A DNA stretch of 64,000 bases from Paenibacillus aurantius (GTDB taxonomy: Bacteria; Bacillota; Bacilli; Paenibacillales; NBRC-103111), in NCBI RefSeq assembly GCF_032268605.1, contig NZ_CP130318.1, positions 1,581,001 to 1,645,000 on the forward strand. Direction: 5' to 3'. Below are positions 7,788 through 17,568 of the stretch, piece after piece. Numbering within the stretch: the stretch's first letter is position 1; the number at the start of each line of letters is the position of its first letter. The position numbers and the translations under genes are program-made. Under the pieces are notes generated by a model, which ran no database searches, was not told where the DNA came from, and saw only the letters and a list, made by a program, of their open reading frames with translations.

Positions 7788-8720
7788 ATGGACATTACGA
7801 GAAAGAAGGAAGGTTTCCTGTACGAGATAACGAAGAACAAAATTCTTTATTTGATGTTTCTGCCCGTCGGCTTGTACTTTCTGGTGCTGGCTTATCTTCC
7901 CATGCCGGGTATTGTCATTGCGTTCAAGGAGTATACCTACAGCGGCGGGATATTTGGCAGCGAATGGAACGGAATGGAGAACTTCCGGTATTTCTTCGAA
8001 TCTGGCAAGCTCGGGCTCGTAACGAGCAATACGATCATCTATAATCTGGTGTTCCTCACCGCAAGTACGGTTGTCTCTGTGCTCGTTGCTGTGATGATTG
8101 CGGAGATGGCAGGCAAGTATTTCAAGAAAATGGCCCAAACGTTCATGTTTCTTCCGTATTTTGTATCCTGGGTGACGGTGTCGGCTTTCTTCTACAACAT
8201 TTTCAACTTTGACTACGGAACCTTGAACACTCTGCTAAAATCGCTTGGAGCAGAACCGGTCGACATCTATTCCAACCCGACGATTTGGATGTTCCTGCTA
8301 CCTCTCTTCTATGTCTGGAAAGGAATCGGATTTTCCAGTGTGCTTTATCTCTCTGCCATCATGGGAATCGATCAGGAAAGCTATGAATCGGCGAAAATCG
8401 ACGGCGCTACCATTTTCCAAAGAATCTGGTATATTACGCTGCCGATGCTGAAGCCGACCGTCATCATACTCGTCCTCCTCGGTCTTTCCCGAATTATGCG
8501 GGGGGAGTTCGACATGTTCTACCAGCTGATTGGCGACAACGGATTGCTGGCCGACAAAACGGATATTATCGATACGCTAGTATTCAGATCCCTAATCTTC
8601 TCGAATGATTTCGGCATGTCATCGGCTGCGGGTCTCTATCAATCCGTACTCAGCTTTATCCTCATCTATTCTGTGAATTGGGCAGTAAAAAAGTGGAATA
8701 GCGATTATGCGTTATATTAG
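7788..8720 (+). CDS. ABC sugar permease, LplB/YtcP-like (CUT1)
   Basis: An inner-membrane permease of a carbohydrate ABC importer, about 310 residues with six predicted spans. The EAA loop that contacts the ATPase is visible (ESAKIDGATIFQRIWYITLP, about residues 200-219). ATG 7788 is chosen because GAGGTG lies just before it; ATG 7776 is possible but has a poorly spaced ribosome site. It is the first gene of permease-permease-binding protein. The locus has no ATPase gene, as is common for this family, which borrows a shared MsmX-like ATPase encoded elsewhere (known for related systems, inferred here). Confidence 0.9.
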   Translation: MDITRKKEGFLYEITKNKILYLMFLPVGLYFLVLAYLPMPGIVIAFKEYTYSGGIFGSEWNGMENFRYFFESGKLGLVTSNTIIYNLVFLTASTVVSVLVAVMIAEMAGKYFKKMAQTFMFLPYFVSWVTVSAFFYNIFNFDYGTLNTLLKSLGAEPVDIYSNPTIWMFLLPLFYVWKGIGFSSVLYLSAIMGIDQESYESAKIDGATIFQRIWYITLPMLKPTVIILVLLGLSRIMRGEFDMFYQLIGDNGLLADKTDIIDTLVFRSLIFSNDFGMSSAAGLYQSVLSFILIYSVNWAVKKWNSDYALY

Positions 8721-8756
8721 AAACTCGCTGTAGCATAGAAAAGGTGGTTACGCGAC

Positions 8757-9644
8757 GTGAGCAGGGGAAAAGACGTTTTTATTTTTAATATCATCGCATT
8801 TATTATTGTTGGCGTCGTTGCAGGAGCAGCGATTATACCGTTTATCATGCTGCTGTCAGGATCATTTGAATCCGAGGAATCCATCTTGCGGCACGGATAT
8901 TCCCTGATTCCCAGAACCTTTGATCTTGCCGCCTATAAGTTTATTTTTAATCAACCGGAAAAAGTCCTTCACAGCTACGGGGTGACCCTATTTATTACGG
9001 TTGTGGGAACGATTCTGTCGCTCTACTTCTCCTCCATGGCGGCTTACGTACTCGCTAGGAAAGATGTAAAATATCGCAATGCCATGGCGTTCTATCTGTT
9101 CTTTACGACACTTTTCAGCGCCGGCCTCGTCCCCTACTTCATGCTGATCGCCAATTATTTGCAGCTCAAAAACACGATAACGATTCTGCTTTTGTCCGGG
9201 ATGTTCAATGTCTTTCATATTTTGATTCTAAGAACCTATATCGCGAACAGCGTCCCCGATTCGATATCGGAATCTGCGAAGATCGACGGAGCAAACGACT
9301 TCTCTATCTTCATGAAAATCATCTTGCCCTTGCTCAAGCCTGCCCTTGCTTCTATCGGATTGTTCGTGGCACTTGGTTACTGGAATGATTGGTATACCGC
9401 AACCTTATTCATTACGGACGAGAAGCTATTTCCTCTTCAATACACCCTATACAAGATACTAAGCTCCTCCAATTTTGCCAAGCAGCTGCTGGCCGGCAAC
9501 GGCGCGGTCTCGACGATCGAGCTGCCTCAGCAGACGGTCAAGTTAGCCTTAACCGCCGTTGCGACCGGACCGATCGTACTGGCATACCCCTTCGTTCAGA
9601 AATATTTCGTTTCCGGTCTCACGGTCGGTTCCGTCAAAGGCTAA
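8757..9644 (+). CDS. ABC sugar permease, LplC/YtcP-like (CUT1)
   Basis: The second permease subunit, 295 residues, six predicted membrane spans, with the EAA motif SESAKIDGANDFSIFMKIIL at about residues 172-191. The start is GTG 8757 with AAGGTGG upstream. The C-terminus (QKYFVSGLTVGSVKG) is typical of MalG-like partners. It forms a heterodimer with the permease encoded 36 bases upstream. Confidence 0.9.
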   Translation: MSRGKDVFIFNIIAFIIVGVVAGAAIIPFIMLLSGSFESEESILRHGYSLIPRTFDLAAYKFIFNQPEKVLHSYGVTLFITVVGTILSLYFSSMAAYVLARKDVKYRNAMAFYLFFTTLFSAGLVPYFMLIANYLQLKNTITILLLSGMFNVFHILILRTYIANSVPDSISESAKIDGANDFSIFMKIILPLLKPALASIGLFVALGYWNDWYTATLFITDEKLFPLQYTLYKILSSSNFAKQLLAGNGAVSTIELPQQTVKLALTAVATGPIVLAYPFVQKYFVSGLTVGSVKG

Positions 9645-9645
9645 G

Positions 9646-9672
9646 GTTAACCCCGCTTACAGGCGGTTTAAC
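9646..9672 (+). other. Intercistronic hairpin before the binding protein
   Basis: GTTAA (9646-9650) pairs with TTAAC (9668-9672) and CCGC (9653-9656) with GCGG (9663-9666), separated by a small internal loop. Such hairpins between permease and binding-protein genes often stabilise the downstream message so that more binding protein is made. That role is inferred. Confidence 0.4.
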
Positions 9673-9698
9673 ATAAAACATCGGGAGGTTAGAAAGAG

Positions 9699-11255
9699 AT
9701 GAATAAGAAAAACAAAGGACTATGCTTAACCCTTGCACTCCTGCTAATTGTAGGGTTGGTCTTATCCGCCTGTTCGAAGCAGGAAAGTCCCAATTCCAGC
9801 AGTTCGCCGGAGGTTAAGTCCAACGCTTCCCCATCAGAGACTTCGAAGGCTAAGCTCGATAAAGTTACGCTGAAATTCGTTCTCCTGGGAGAAGCCCCGA
9901 AGGACAATGCTGCGGTCATGGCCGAAGTGAACAAGAAACTCGAAGCAGACATCAATGCGACGATTGAGCTGTCTTATATTCCTTTCGCCGACATCAGCAC
10001 AAAATATCCGCTCGTTCTAGCTTCTCCACAGGACTGGGATGTTATTTTCGGAAACGTAAACTATGTCTCCAATGCTACCAAAGGTGGTTACCGTGAAATC
10101 ACGATGGCGGATGTCGAGAAATTTATGCCTTTATCCAACAAGGCAACGACTAAGAGCATGTGGACCGATACTCTCGTAAACGGCAAAATTTATATGATCC
10201 CGCAATCTTTCAAAGAGTTGGATGTAGGTACGGCCTTTTATCGGGAAGACCTCAGAAAAAAATACAACGTTCCTGAAATTAAAACATTCAAAGACCTAGG
10301 ACCCTACCTTCAAGCCATTAAAGATAATGAGAAAGGTATGCTGCCTATAGACGGCACGTCTGACGACATAAAAAACCTGTTCGGCGGAATGCTTCAAGGC
10401 TGGGGCTCCTTCAAAGTACAGAATCTCGTCAACTTCAATATCGAGAACAAAGATTACAAAATGATGGGATTGCTTGATCCGGAGTTTGCCGCCATCTATA
10501 CCGATGCTGCAAAAACAATGAAGGATTGGGCGGATAAAGGGCTGCTTCCGAAAAACGCCTTTACCCAGAAAACGCCTGCCACTGACTTGGGGAAAGTGGG
10601 GAAATCCGGTCTCTGGATGACGGCTTTCGAGAATTATGCCCAGTACAGCTCCGATATGGCCGCTAACGGCTGGAGCCTTGGCGCGCTCAACAACCTCCCC
10701 CCGGGGGGAACGGCGCTGCTCAGACCCGCTACGGGCAATGGTTTGTCCCTATCCCCGAAAACAAAAAATTATGAAAGAGCTTTAATGGCCATCGACCTGC
10801 TGCATCAGGATAAGTCCTACAATATGCTGCTTGCCTTCGGGATCGAAGGGAAGAACTACAAGATGGTGGACGGTAAACTGTCCGTCCTTAATGCCGAGGC
10901 AAATCCATACCCGATGTACGGAGCAGGCTGGTGGTCGAACAACCGCGATCAATGGCCGCCTCTCACAAGCTATACTCAGCAATATATCGACACGAAAAAA
11001 GCACTGCTTGAGCATGTATCGCCATACTTACTGAGCGGCTTTAACGTAGATGAAACCACTATCAAAACGGAAATGGCTAATATTAGCAACGTATACAAAC
11101 AATACGCGATTCCAATTGAGCTTGGTATCGTGAAGGACGTGGACGCGGCAGTCGCCGATCTGATTGATAAATACAAAAAGGCCGGCGCACAAAAAGTCGT
11201 GGACGAAGTTAAGAAGCAAGCAGCCGATTTTATTAAATCGAAAAAAACCAACTGA
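9699..11255 (+). CDS. Sugar-binding lipoprotein, LplA-like (DUF3502 C-terminus)
   Basis: A 518-residue extracellular solute-binding protein. The signal peptide ends in a lipobox, LSAC, with lipidated Cys25, followed by a serine-rich linker. The body fits the family-1 solute-binding fold of CUT1 importers, and the last 90 residues resemble the DUF3502 region of LplA-type proteins. ATG 9699 follows GGGAGG. It captures the imported saccharide at the cell surface and hands it to the two permeases encoded upstream. The substrate is not evident; the adjacent GH20 and GH2 genes suggest a hexosamine- or galactose-containing oligosaccharide (inference). Confidence 0.9.
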   Translation: MNKKNKGLCLTLALLLIVGLVLSACSKQESPNSSSSPEVKSNASPSETSKAKLDKVTLKFVLLGEAPKDNAAVMAEVNKKLEADINATIELSYIPFADISTKYPLVLASPQDWDVIFGNVNYVSNATKGGYREITMADVEKFMPLSNKATTKSMWTDTLVNGKIYMIPQSFKELDVGTAFYREDLRKKYNVPEIKTFKDLGPYLQAIKDNEKGMLPIDGTSDDIKNLFGGMLQGWGSFKVQNLVNFNIENKDYKMMGLLDPEFAAIYTDAAKTMKDWADKGLLPKNAFTQKTPATDLGKVGKSGLWMTAFENYAQYSSDMAANGWSLGALNNLPPGGTALLRPATGNGLSLSPKTKNYERALMAIDLLHQDKSYNMLLAFGIEGKNYKMVDGKLSVLNAEANPYPMYGAGWWSNNRDQWPPLTSYTQQYIDTKKALLEHVSPYLLSGFNVDETTIKTEMANISNVYKQYAIPIELGIVKDVDAAVADLIDKYKKAGAQKVVDEVKKQAADFIKSKKTN

Positions 11256-11347
11256 ATGGGAACGTGACAGAAGGGACTGCTACCGGAAACGGTGCGGTCC
11301 TTACTAATAGAACCGGGGGAAATTTGTATTGGAGGGGGAGTCAAACA

Positions 11348-13123
11348 TTGAAAGAGGAATTGATCCGGCCCGAATATCCAAGGCCGCAGTTTATCCGGAA
11401 CGACTGGCTGAATTTGAACGGAATTTGGCATTTCGCCTTTGACGATGCACGTGCGGGCGAGCGGGATAGGTGGCATATGTCGGAAGAGCCGTTCGATCGG
11501 CAGATCCGGGTTCCCTTCTGCTTTGAAAGCAAGCTCAGCGGAATAAGCGACACCTCGATACACGACGTGGTATGGTATCGGCGCACTTTCGCGCTCCCTC
11601 CGGAGTTTCAGGGGAAAAGAACGCTGCTTCATTTCGGAGCGGTCGATTACACGGCCAAGGTGTGGGTTAACGGTATTTTCATGGGTTCGCACGAAGGGGG
11701 ACATACCCCCTTCACCCTGGATATTACCTACGCGCTGCAAGAGGGAGACAACGTCCTGACGGTCCGGGCGGAGGATGATCACCTGGATACGACTTTGCCC
11801 CGGGGAAAGCAGTACTGGAAGGAAAAATCCGCCTCTATCTTTTATACCCGTACAACCGGCATCTGGCAGACGGTATGGCTCGAGCCGGTTTCCACCGTCA
11901 GCCTGGAGAAAGTGAAATGCACGCCTGACCTCGATCGGAACCGCATCGAATTAAAGGTTTTTCTAAGAGGAGGACGCCTGGACTTCCAAGCCGAAATGGA
12001 GCTCTCCGTAAAGATTGGAATGAGGGGACAGCCCGTCACCCAGGCCGTTTACCGCGTAACCCGGGGGATCGAATCTTACACAGTTGATCTCAACGACTTT
12101 CATGTCCATCAAAGTACGCATGAGCGGTGGTGGTCGCCGGAAACGCCCAATTTGTACGATATTCAATATGAACTTTCGCAGAATGGTGAAACGATCGACA
12201 GCGTCTCGAGCTATTTTGGTATGCGGAAAATCTCCATTGTCGATGGGCAAATCTATTTGAATAATTGGCCCTATTATATGAAGCTGGTGCTCGATCAAGG
12301 CTATCATCCCGAGGGGATTCTGACGTTTCCGTCCGATGACATCATTCGCCGCGATGTGGAGATGACAAAGGAGATGGGCTTTAACGGAGCACGCAAGCAT
12401 CAGAAGGTGGAGGATCCTCGCTATTTGTATTGGTGTGACCGGCTGGGTCTCCTGGTATGGGGGGAAATGGCGAACGCCCACGATTCGAACGACGCCAATT
12501 TCCACAGATTTACGGCGGAATGGCAAAGCGCGATCGACCGGGATTACAACCACCCGTGCATCGTAGCGTGGGTTCCGCTTAATGAAAGCTGGGGGGTTCC
12601 GAATATAGCGAATGACGAAAGGGAGCAAAACTATGCCATGAGTTTGTACTACTTGACCAAATCGATGGATCCGAGCCGATTGGTCATCTCCAATGACGGC
12701 TGGGAGCAGATGAAAACGGACCTGATGACCATTCACGACTATTCGTGGGAGGAGAAAGTCCTGGATCAACGATACGGAAGTCTGGAGACGACGCTCTCGT
12801 CTCGGCCGGCTGCCAGGCTGCTGCTGGCGCGGGGGCAAACCTACGAAGGACAACCGATTATCATTTCGGAATTTGGAGGCATCAGCTATGATCCGAGCCA
12901 TGGAGCATTCGGTATTCATTATTCGGCTGCGCAGGATGAAGAGGATTTGCTGCAGAGGCTGGCCGCAGTTATCCGGCCTGTGCTGCGCTCGCCGATCGTA
13001 AAGGGCTTCTGCTACACACAGCTGACGGACGTTGAACAGGAAGTGAACGGTCTGCTCACCTGCGACCGCAACCCCAAGGTGCCGCTTGAGAAGATCAGGG
13101 CGGTCCTGGAAGGCAAGGGTTAG
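11348..13123 (+). CDS. Glycoside hydrolase family 2 enzyme, cytoplasmic
   Basis: About 591 residues with the GH2 order: sugar-binding jelly-roll (about 10-170), immunoglobulin-like domain (about 170-270) and TIM barrel. The acid/base is Glu413 in NESWG and the nucleophile Glu508 in ISEFGG. GH2 covers beta-galactosidases, beta-mannosidases and beta-glucuronidases, and the specificity cannot be read from the motifs. There is no signal peptide, so it should act on imported oligosaccharides. TTG 11348 is preferred because GGAGGGGGAG lies 8-9 bases before it and homologues begin close to the RPEYPRPQF block. GTG 11264 is an in-frame alternative with a poor ribosome site. Confidence 0.85.
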   Translation: MKEELIRPEYPRPQFIRNDWLNLNGIWHFAFDDARAGERDRWHMSEEPFDRQIRVPFCFESKLSGISDTSIHDVVWYRRTFALPPEFQGKRTLLHFGAVDYTAKVWVNGIFMGSHEGGHTPFTLDITYALQEGDNVLTVRAEDDHLDTTLPRGKQYWKEKSASIFYTRTTGIWQTVWLEPVSTVSLEKVKCTPDLDRNRIELKVFLRGGRLDFQAEMELSVKIGMRGQPVTQAVYRVTRGIESYTVDLNDFHVHQSTHERWWSPETPNLYDIQYELSQNGETIDSVSSYFGMRKISIVDGQIYLNNWPYYMKLVLDQGYHPEGILTFPSDDIIRRDVEMTKEMGFNGARKHQKVEDPRYLYWCDRLGLLVWGEMANAHDSNDANFHRFTAEWQSAIDRDYNHPCIVAWVPLNESWGVPNIANDEREQNYAMSLYYLTKSMDPSRLVISNDGWEQMKTDLMTIHDYSWEEKVLDQRYGSLETTLSSRPAARLLLARGQTYEGQPIIISEFGGISYDPSHGAFGIHYSAAQDEEDLLQRLAAVIRPVLRSPIVKGFCYTQLTDVEQEVNGLLTCDRNPKVPLEKIRAVLEGKG

Positions 13124-13144
13124 TTTAATGGAGGGATTACGAGA

Positions 13145-14155
13145 GTGAAGAAGCCGCAGTTGGAAAATTATTTGACACCCCATAAATATGGAAAGCCGGT
13201 ATTGACCGGCTCGGGCGTAAGTGGTGCCTTCGACAGCCATTCGGTGGATTGTCCCTTTGTCTTCCGGCATCACAATCAATTTTATATGATGTATATCGGT
13301 TTTGACGGATTGGGGTATCAAACCGCTTTAGCCTGCAGTCAGGATCTGCTTCATTGGGAACATCTAGCCGTTATTTTGAAGCGCGAAGAGCAATCAGCCC
13401 GCTGGGATAGTATCGGGGCGGCGGGAAATTGGATATTGAAGGAGTCCAACAACTTAAATGACCTGCCCGTTCTCAAGAAAGTACAAGGCCGTTATTGGAT
13501 GGTCTACCACTCCTATCCCGGGGTTGGATACGAGTCGGGCCCGGCAGAAATCGGTTTGGCTTGGTGCGAAGAGGAAAGCTTGCTGCATTGGAACAGGCTG
13601 GAGCATCCCGTTTTTAGTTGGAAGGAAGGAGAAGATTGGGAGAGAGGCGGTTTGTACAAGGCTTGTTTGATTGAACACGAACAACGTTACTACCTGTTTT
13701 ATAATGCCAAGGACGATATACCCGGACAATGGTCGGAACAGACGGGAGCGGCGGTATCCACGGATCTCATGAATTGGCAGCGCCTCAAGAATAATCCGCT
13801 TCTTCCCGTTTCTCCGGGACGGTGGGACAGTTATTTTGTTTCGGATCCTTTCATTGTGCAGGACCAAGGGGTCTGGTTAAATTTTTATTTCGGTTATGAC
13901 AAGCGGCATGCCCAGGAAGGATTGGCCTACTCTACCGACCTGATTCATTGGCATAAGGTTGAACACCCGATTATCGAACATGGCAACAGAGGAACGTTGG
14001 ATGAAACGCATGCCCACAAAGCCAGTATCGTTCGCTACGATGGAGTTCTGTATCATTTTTACTGTTCTGTCCGGCCTTACGCCAAAGGCGATATCACCGG
14101 TGAAACGACAAATGAATTCAGGTGTATCACGCTGGCCGCTTCCCGTTCTTTATAA
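13145..14155 (+). CDS. Five-bladed beta-propeller glycosidase, cytoplasmic
   Basis: A 336-residue protein with repeated propeller-blade motifs of the type DLLHWE, DLMNWQ and DLIHWH, each following an aromatic-rich strand (QFYMMYIGFDG, RYWMVYHSYPG, RYYLFYNA, WLNFYFGY). This is the fold shared by GH43, GH32, GH62, GH117 and GH130. I cannot assign the family with confidence. No signal peptide is present, so it probably acts inside the cell with the GH2 enzyme 21 bases upstream. GTG 13145 is supported by GGAGGG at about 13130. Confidence 0.75.
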   Translation: MKKPQLENYLTPHKYGKPVLTGSGVSGAFDSHSVDCPFVFRHHNQFYMMYIGFDGLGYQTALACSQDLLHWEHLAVILKREEQSARWDSIGAAGNWILKESNNLNDLPVLKKVQGRYWMVYHSYPGVGYESGPAEIGLAWCEEESLLHWNRLEHPVFSWKEGEDWERGGLYKACLIEHEQRYYLFYNAKDDIPGQWSEQTGAAVSTDLMNWQRLKNNPLLPVSPGRWDSYFVSDPFIVQDQGVWLNFYFGYDKRHAQEGLAYSTDLIHWHKVEHPIIEHGNRGTLDETHAHKASIVRYDGVLYHFYCSVRPYAKGDITGETTNEFRCITLAASRSL

Positions 14156-14251
14156 ATAATAAGAGCTGGAAGCCGAAAAGCTGCCTTTTGATTCGGTTGG
14201 CAGCGGTCATTGGGAATTTTTGCTCCATTACTAGTCGGGGAGTGATTGAAA

Positions 14252-17200
14252 ATGAGAACGCCTAGGACCGGATTCTTGTCAGCAAGATATCAGATTGCTT
14301 TCGTCCTTATGATTATAGGCTGCTTATTCCTACTGCCAAAAACCGGACATGCCGTGGGTGGCGGTGGCTGGACGAAGCTTTATTCGATTGACGGCACATC
14401 GACGGATTCCATGATTTCCGCAGGCCAAACGAGGGGGGAGCAATTTTTTTCTGCTGATTCCTTTAATTCGCTTCGAGTCTTGTGCCCCAGTTATGCGAAT
14501 AATATTGGAAATCTGACGTTAAAGTTGTATCGGTGGAATGCAGATTACGCAACGACGGTTGCGGGTACGCCCCTTGCTTCCCAAACCTACACGAATTTCT
14601 CGGACAATGCCTGGCTGCAGATGAATTTTGCGACCCAAGCCTCGGGCAATTATTTGTGGGTGCTCAGCGATCCGGTCGAAACCGTAGGTGTATGGACCTA
14701 TACGGCCAGCACACATCCATCGACCGCCTACTTGAATGGAAGCACCGCGGGACTTGCAGGATATGATTATGTCTCTGAAGTCTATGATCTCGGCACGGCC
14801 CCGAATGTCGTTCCCAGTTTGCGGGAATGGACAAGCGCCGCAGGAGATTTCAGTCTTGCCGCCGGTTCCCGGATTGCAGTCGACAGTGCCTATAACGCGG
14901 CTCTCGCCGATACGGCGAATACGTTACGCGAAGACATCCTGGCGCTGACCGGCCTTGCGCTCAACGTCGTGACGACAACCAGCCCGGCGGCGGGAGACTT
15001 CTATCTTACCCTGAACAACACGGATTCCGGTATCGGCAGCGAAGGTTATATCATGCAAGCGGCCGACTACGTGACGATAAAAGCCAACAGCGCGAAGGGA
15101 GTATTTTATGGTACGCGTACGGCGCTCCAGATCCTGAATCAAAGCACGGACAAGACCGGCATCCCGAAAGGCACGGCAAGGGATTATCCGGCCTATAAAG
15201 AACGCGGATTTATGCTTGACGTTGCGCGTAAATATTTCACGGTTGACAGCATAAAAGACATCATCAAGTTTCTGTCATGGCACAAAATGAATGACTTGCA
15301 CATCCATTTTACGGATAATGATGCTTTTCGGCTAGTCAGCACGACCTATCCGGGACTAGCGGCGGCCCAAAGTTATTCCCATGCGGATTTGCGGGCTATT
15401 CAGGATTTCGCCCGGAAATATCAGGTCACCATTACGCCGGAAATTGATCTGCCCGGACACGCAACGGCCATTACGTCTTATAAGCCCTCCATTGCGAATC
15501 AGACTTGGAGCGACGTGATAGACCTCTCCCTTCCGGATACGTTTACTTTTGTAAACAACCTTCTCGATGAATTCGTCCCCTTGTTCGATGCGCCCGATTT
15601 CCATCTGGGGACGGACGAAACGCCAAATGATGCCCGGGGTTTCCCCTATTTTGACCGTCACGTTGATACGGATACCCGCACGCATAATTATGCACTCGCC
15701 CAAGGGTACTCGACGGCAGGTGAGCTGTACCGCAAATTTATCAATGATTACAACACTGTTCTAAAAAACAAAGGAAAGAAAACGAGAGTATGGGCCTGGT
15801 TCGACACTCTTCCGGGCAATATTCCGATCAGCAATGATATCACCTATGACGCCTGGTTGGCGGACGGGATCCAATCCATATCGCAGAGAGGTTTCCAGAT
15901 TATCAACTCGTCTGCCAAGTATCTTTACAGCGTGCCGGGCACAGGCTGGCAAACCGATAACGTGTTCCTTTATCAAACTTGGAAACCGTATATGTTCGAC
16001 TCGTTCAACACCTCCAATCTATTGTCCTCCCGGGACCCGAACATCCTCGGAGTTAAATTCAACAATTGGAATGATATCTCGCTTGCCAAGGGCTTTACGG
16101 AAAAAGAAATTGCCAAAGTCGTGGCTTCGCCTTTGAGAATTGTTTCCGAACATACATGGGGAGGTCCCCAATCGGTCGAAGGTTATCCGGCGTTCCTGAA
16201 CCGTGCGGCGCTGGCGGGAGAACCTCCGGGGCTCCTTACCCTGGGAGGGAATGCGCCGATCAATCTGGCTTTGACAAGACCCGTAACAACATCCTCGAAT
16301 GTGAACGGCGATCTGGAAGGCATGTACGCCGTTGACGGGGCGGCCACGACGCGATGGGCGAGTGCCGAAGGAGCAGATCCCCAGTGGATCTATGTGGATC
16401 TCGGAACTTCGTCCAATTTCAACAGAGTGAAGTTAAACTGGGAAACGGCCTACGGAAAAGCTTATACGATCTCGGTTTCCGACGATGCGATAAATTGGCG
16501 TACGATTTATTCCACCGCCTCAGGCAACGGAGGGATCGATGAGATCAGCTTTCCCGTGGCAAAAGCAAGATACGTAAAAATTCTCGGCACCCAAAGAGGT
16601 ACGGACTGGGGTTATTCCCTTTGGGAGTTAGGCGTTTACTATGACTTGCCTCAAGGAAATAATTACGCATTGAACAAGACGGCCGCAGCTTCTTCCGTTT
16701 TCCCGTCGTGGACAAATCCATCCAATGTGCTTGATGGAAATGAGTTGACAAGATGGTCCAGCAACGAGGGAACCGATCCCCAATGGATCTCTGTTGATCT
16801 GGGCCAGAGCAGAACGATCAACAGGGTAAGATTGAACTGGGAGGCCGCCTACGGCAAGTCCTATAAAATTCAGGTATCAACCGATGCGGTCAACTGGACG
16901 GATGTTTATTCCACGTCTGCCGGCAATGGCGGAATCGATGATATCGGATTCCCGGCAACGACGGCAAGATACGTTCGGATGTACGGTACGCAGAGAGGGA
17001 CCCCGTTCGGGTATTCGTTGTATGAATTGGGCGTTTACTACGATAACCTGAGCCTGACGGATTTGGCATCTGCCAAGCCCGCTTATGCTTCAGGGGTATA
17101 TCCTTCCGGTAACGTTGCCGGCAATGCAACGGACAACAGCATGACCACCAGATGGTCCAGCCCGGAGGGCATAGATCCCCAATGGATTTACGTGGATTTG

Positions 17201-17446
17201 GGCTCTTCCAAGAGTTTTAACGAAGTCAGGCTTTACTGGGAAGCCGCCTTCGGCAAGACATACAAAATCGAGGTATCCAATCATGCCGTGAATTGGACGA
17301 ATATCTACCAGACGGTATCGGGTGATGGCGGGCTGGATGTTATTCCTTTCTCTGACGTGAATGCGAGGTACGTACGAATGTACGGCTTGGAAAGAGGCAC
17401 GGACTGGGGATATTCCTTGTATAGCTTTCAGGTGTATTCGAACTAA
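14252..17446 (+). CDS. Secreted GH20 beta-N-acetylhexosaminidase with three discoidin domains
   Basis: About 1064 residues. A signal peptide is visible at residues 1-33 (hydrophobic core FVLMIIGCLFLL, cleavage near GHA). After an N-terminal beta domain come a GH20b-type domain (about 190-310) and the GH20 barrel. The catalytic pair is Asp455-Glu456 in FHLGTDET, and ERGFMLDVARKYF and the substrate-contact block HFTDNDAFRLV are clear. GH20 enzymes remove terminal GlcNAc or GalNAc by substrate-assisted catalysis. Three consecutive discoidin (F5/8C, CBM32-like) domains follow to the C-terminus. ATG 14252 is preferred over TTG 14246, which lies too close to the GGGGAG site. Short spacing to the preceding gene suggests shared control. 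Confidence 0.9.
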   Translation: MRTPRTGFLSARYQIAFVLMIIGCLFLLPKTGHAVGGGGWTKLYSIDGTSTDSMISAGQTRGEQFFSADSFNSLRVLCPSYANNIGNLTLKLYRWNADYATTVAGTPLASQTYTNFSDNAWLQMNFATQASGNYLWVLSDPVETVGVWTYTASTHPSTAYLNGSTAGLAGYDYVSEVYDLGTAPNVVPSLREWTSAAGDFSLAAGSRIAVDSAYNAALADTANTLREDILALTGLALNVVTTTSPAAGDFYLTLNNTDSGIGSEGYIMQAADYVTIKANSAKGVFYGTRTALQILNQSTDKTGIPKGTARDYPAYKERGFMLDVARKYFTVDSIKDIIKFLSWHKMNDLHIHFTDNDAFRLVSTTYPGLAAAQSYSHADLRAIQDFARKYQVTITPEIDLPGHATAITSYKPSIANQTWSDVIDLSLPDTFTFVNNLLDEFVPLFDAPDFHLGTDETPNDARGFPYFDRHVDTDTRTHNYALAQGYSTAGELYRKFINDYNTVLKNKGKKTRVWAWFDTLPGNIPISNDITYDAWLADGIQSISQRGFQIINSSAKYLYSVPGTGWQTDNVFLYQTWKPYMFDSFNTSNLLSSRDPNILGVKFNNWNDISLAKGFTEKEIAKVVASPLRIVSEHTWGGPQSVEGYPAFLNRAALAGEPPGLLTLGGNAPINLALTRPVTTSSNVNGDLEGMYAVDGAATTRWASAEGADPQWIYVDLGTSSNFNRVKLNWETAYGKAYTISVSDDAINWRTIYSTASGNGGIDEISFPVAKARYVKILGTQRGTDWGYSLWELGVYYDLPQGNNYALNKTAAASSVFPSWTNPSNVLDGNELTRWSSNEGTDPQWISVDLGQSRTINRVRLNWEAAYGKSYKIQVSTDAVNWTDVYSTSAGNGGIDDIGFPATTARYVRMYGTQRGTPFGYSLYELGVYYDNLSLTDLASAKPAYASGVYPSGNVAGNATDNSMTTRWSSPEGIDPQWIYVDLGSSKSFNEVRLYWEAAFGKTYKIEVSNHAVNWTNIYQTVSGDGGLDVIPFSDVNARYVRMYGLERGTDWGYSLYSFQVYSN
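16256..17446 (+). repeat. Three tandem 133-codon discoidin repeats
   Basis: The landmark GATCCCCARTGGATYT recurs at 16376, 16775 and 17174, exactly 399 bases (133 codons) apart each time. The matching protein landmarks are RW(A/S)S.EG.DPQWI.VDLG, then (W/Y)E.A(Y/F)GK.Y.I.VS and GTxWGYSL. DNA-level similarity and the identical period point to fairly recent internal duplication rather than independent recruitment. Confidence 0.85.
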
Positions 17447-17568
17447 AGGTAGATTTAGGATGGAGCGTATCCTGCATAGGGATACGCTTAATCATCCTGA
17501 ACAAGACATACTCCTTTGTTGATTAGGAAATGCTCCGGGAACAAAAAAATGATAAAGGTGGTTCGTTT

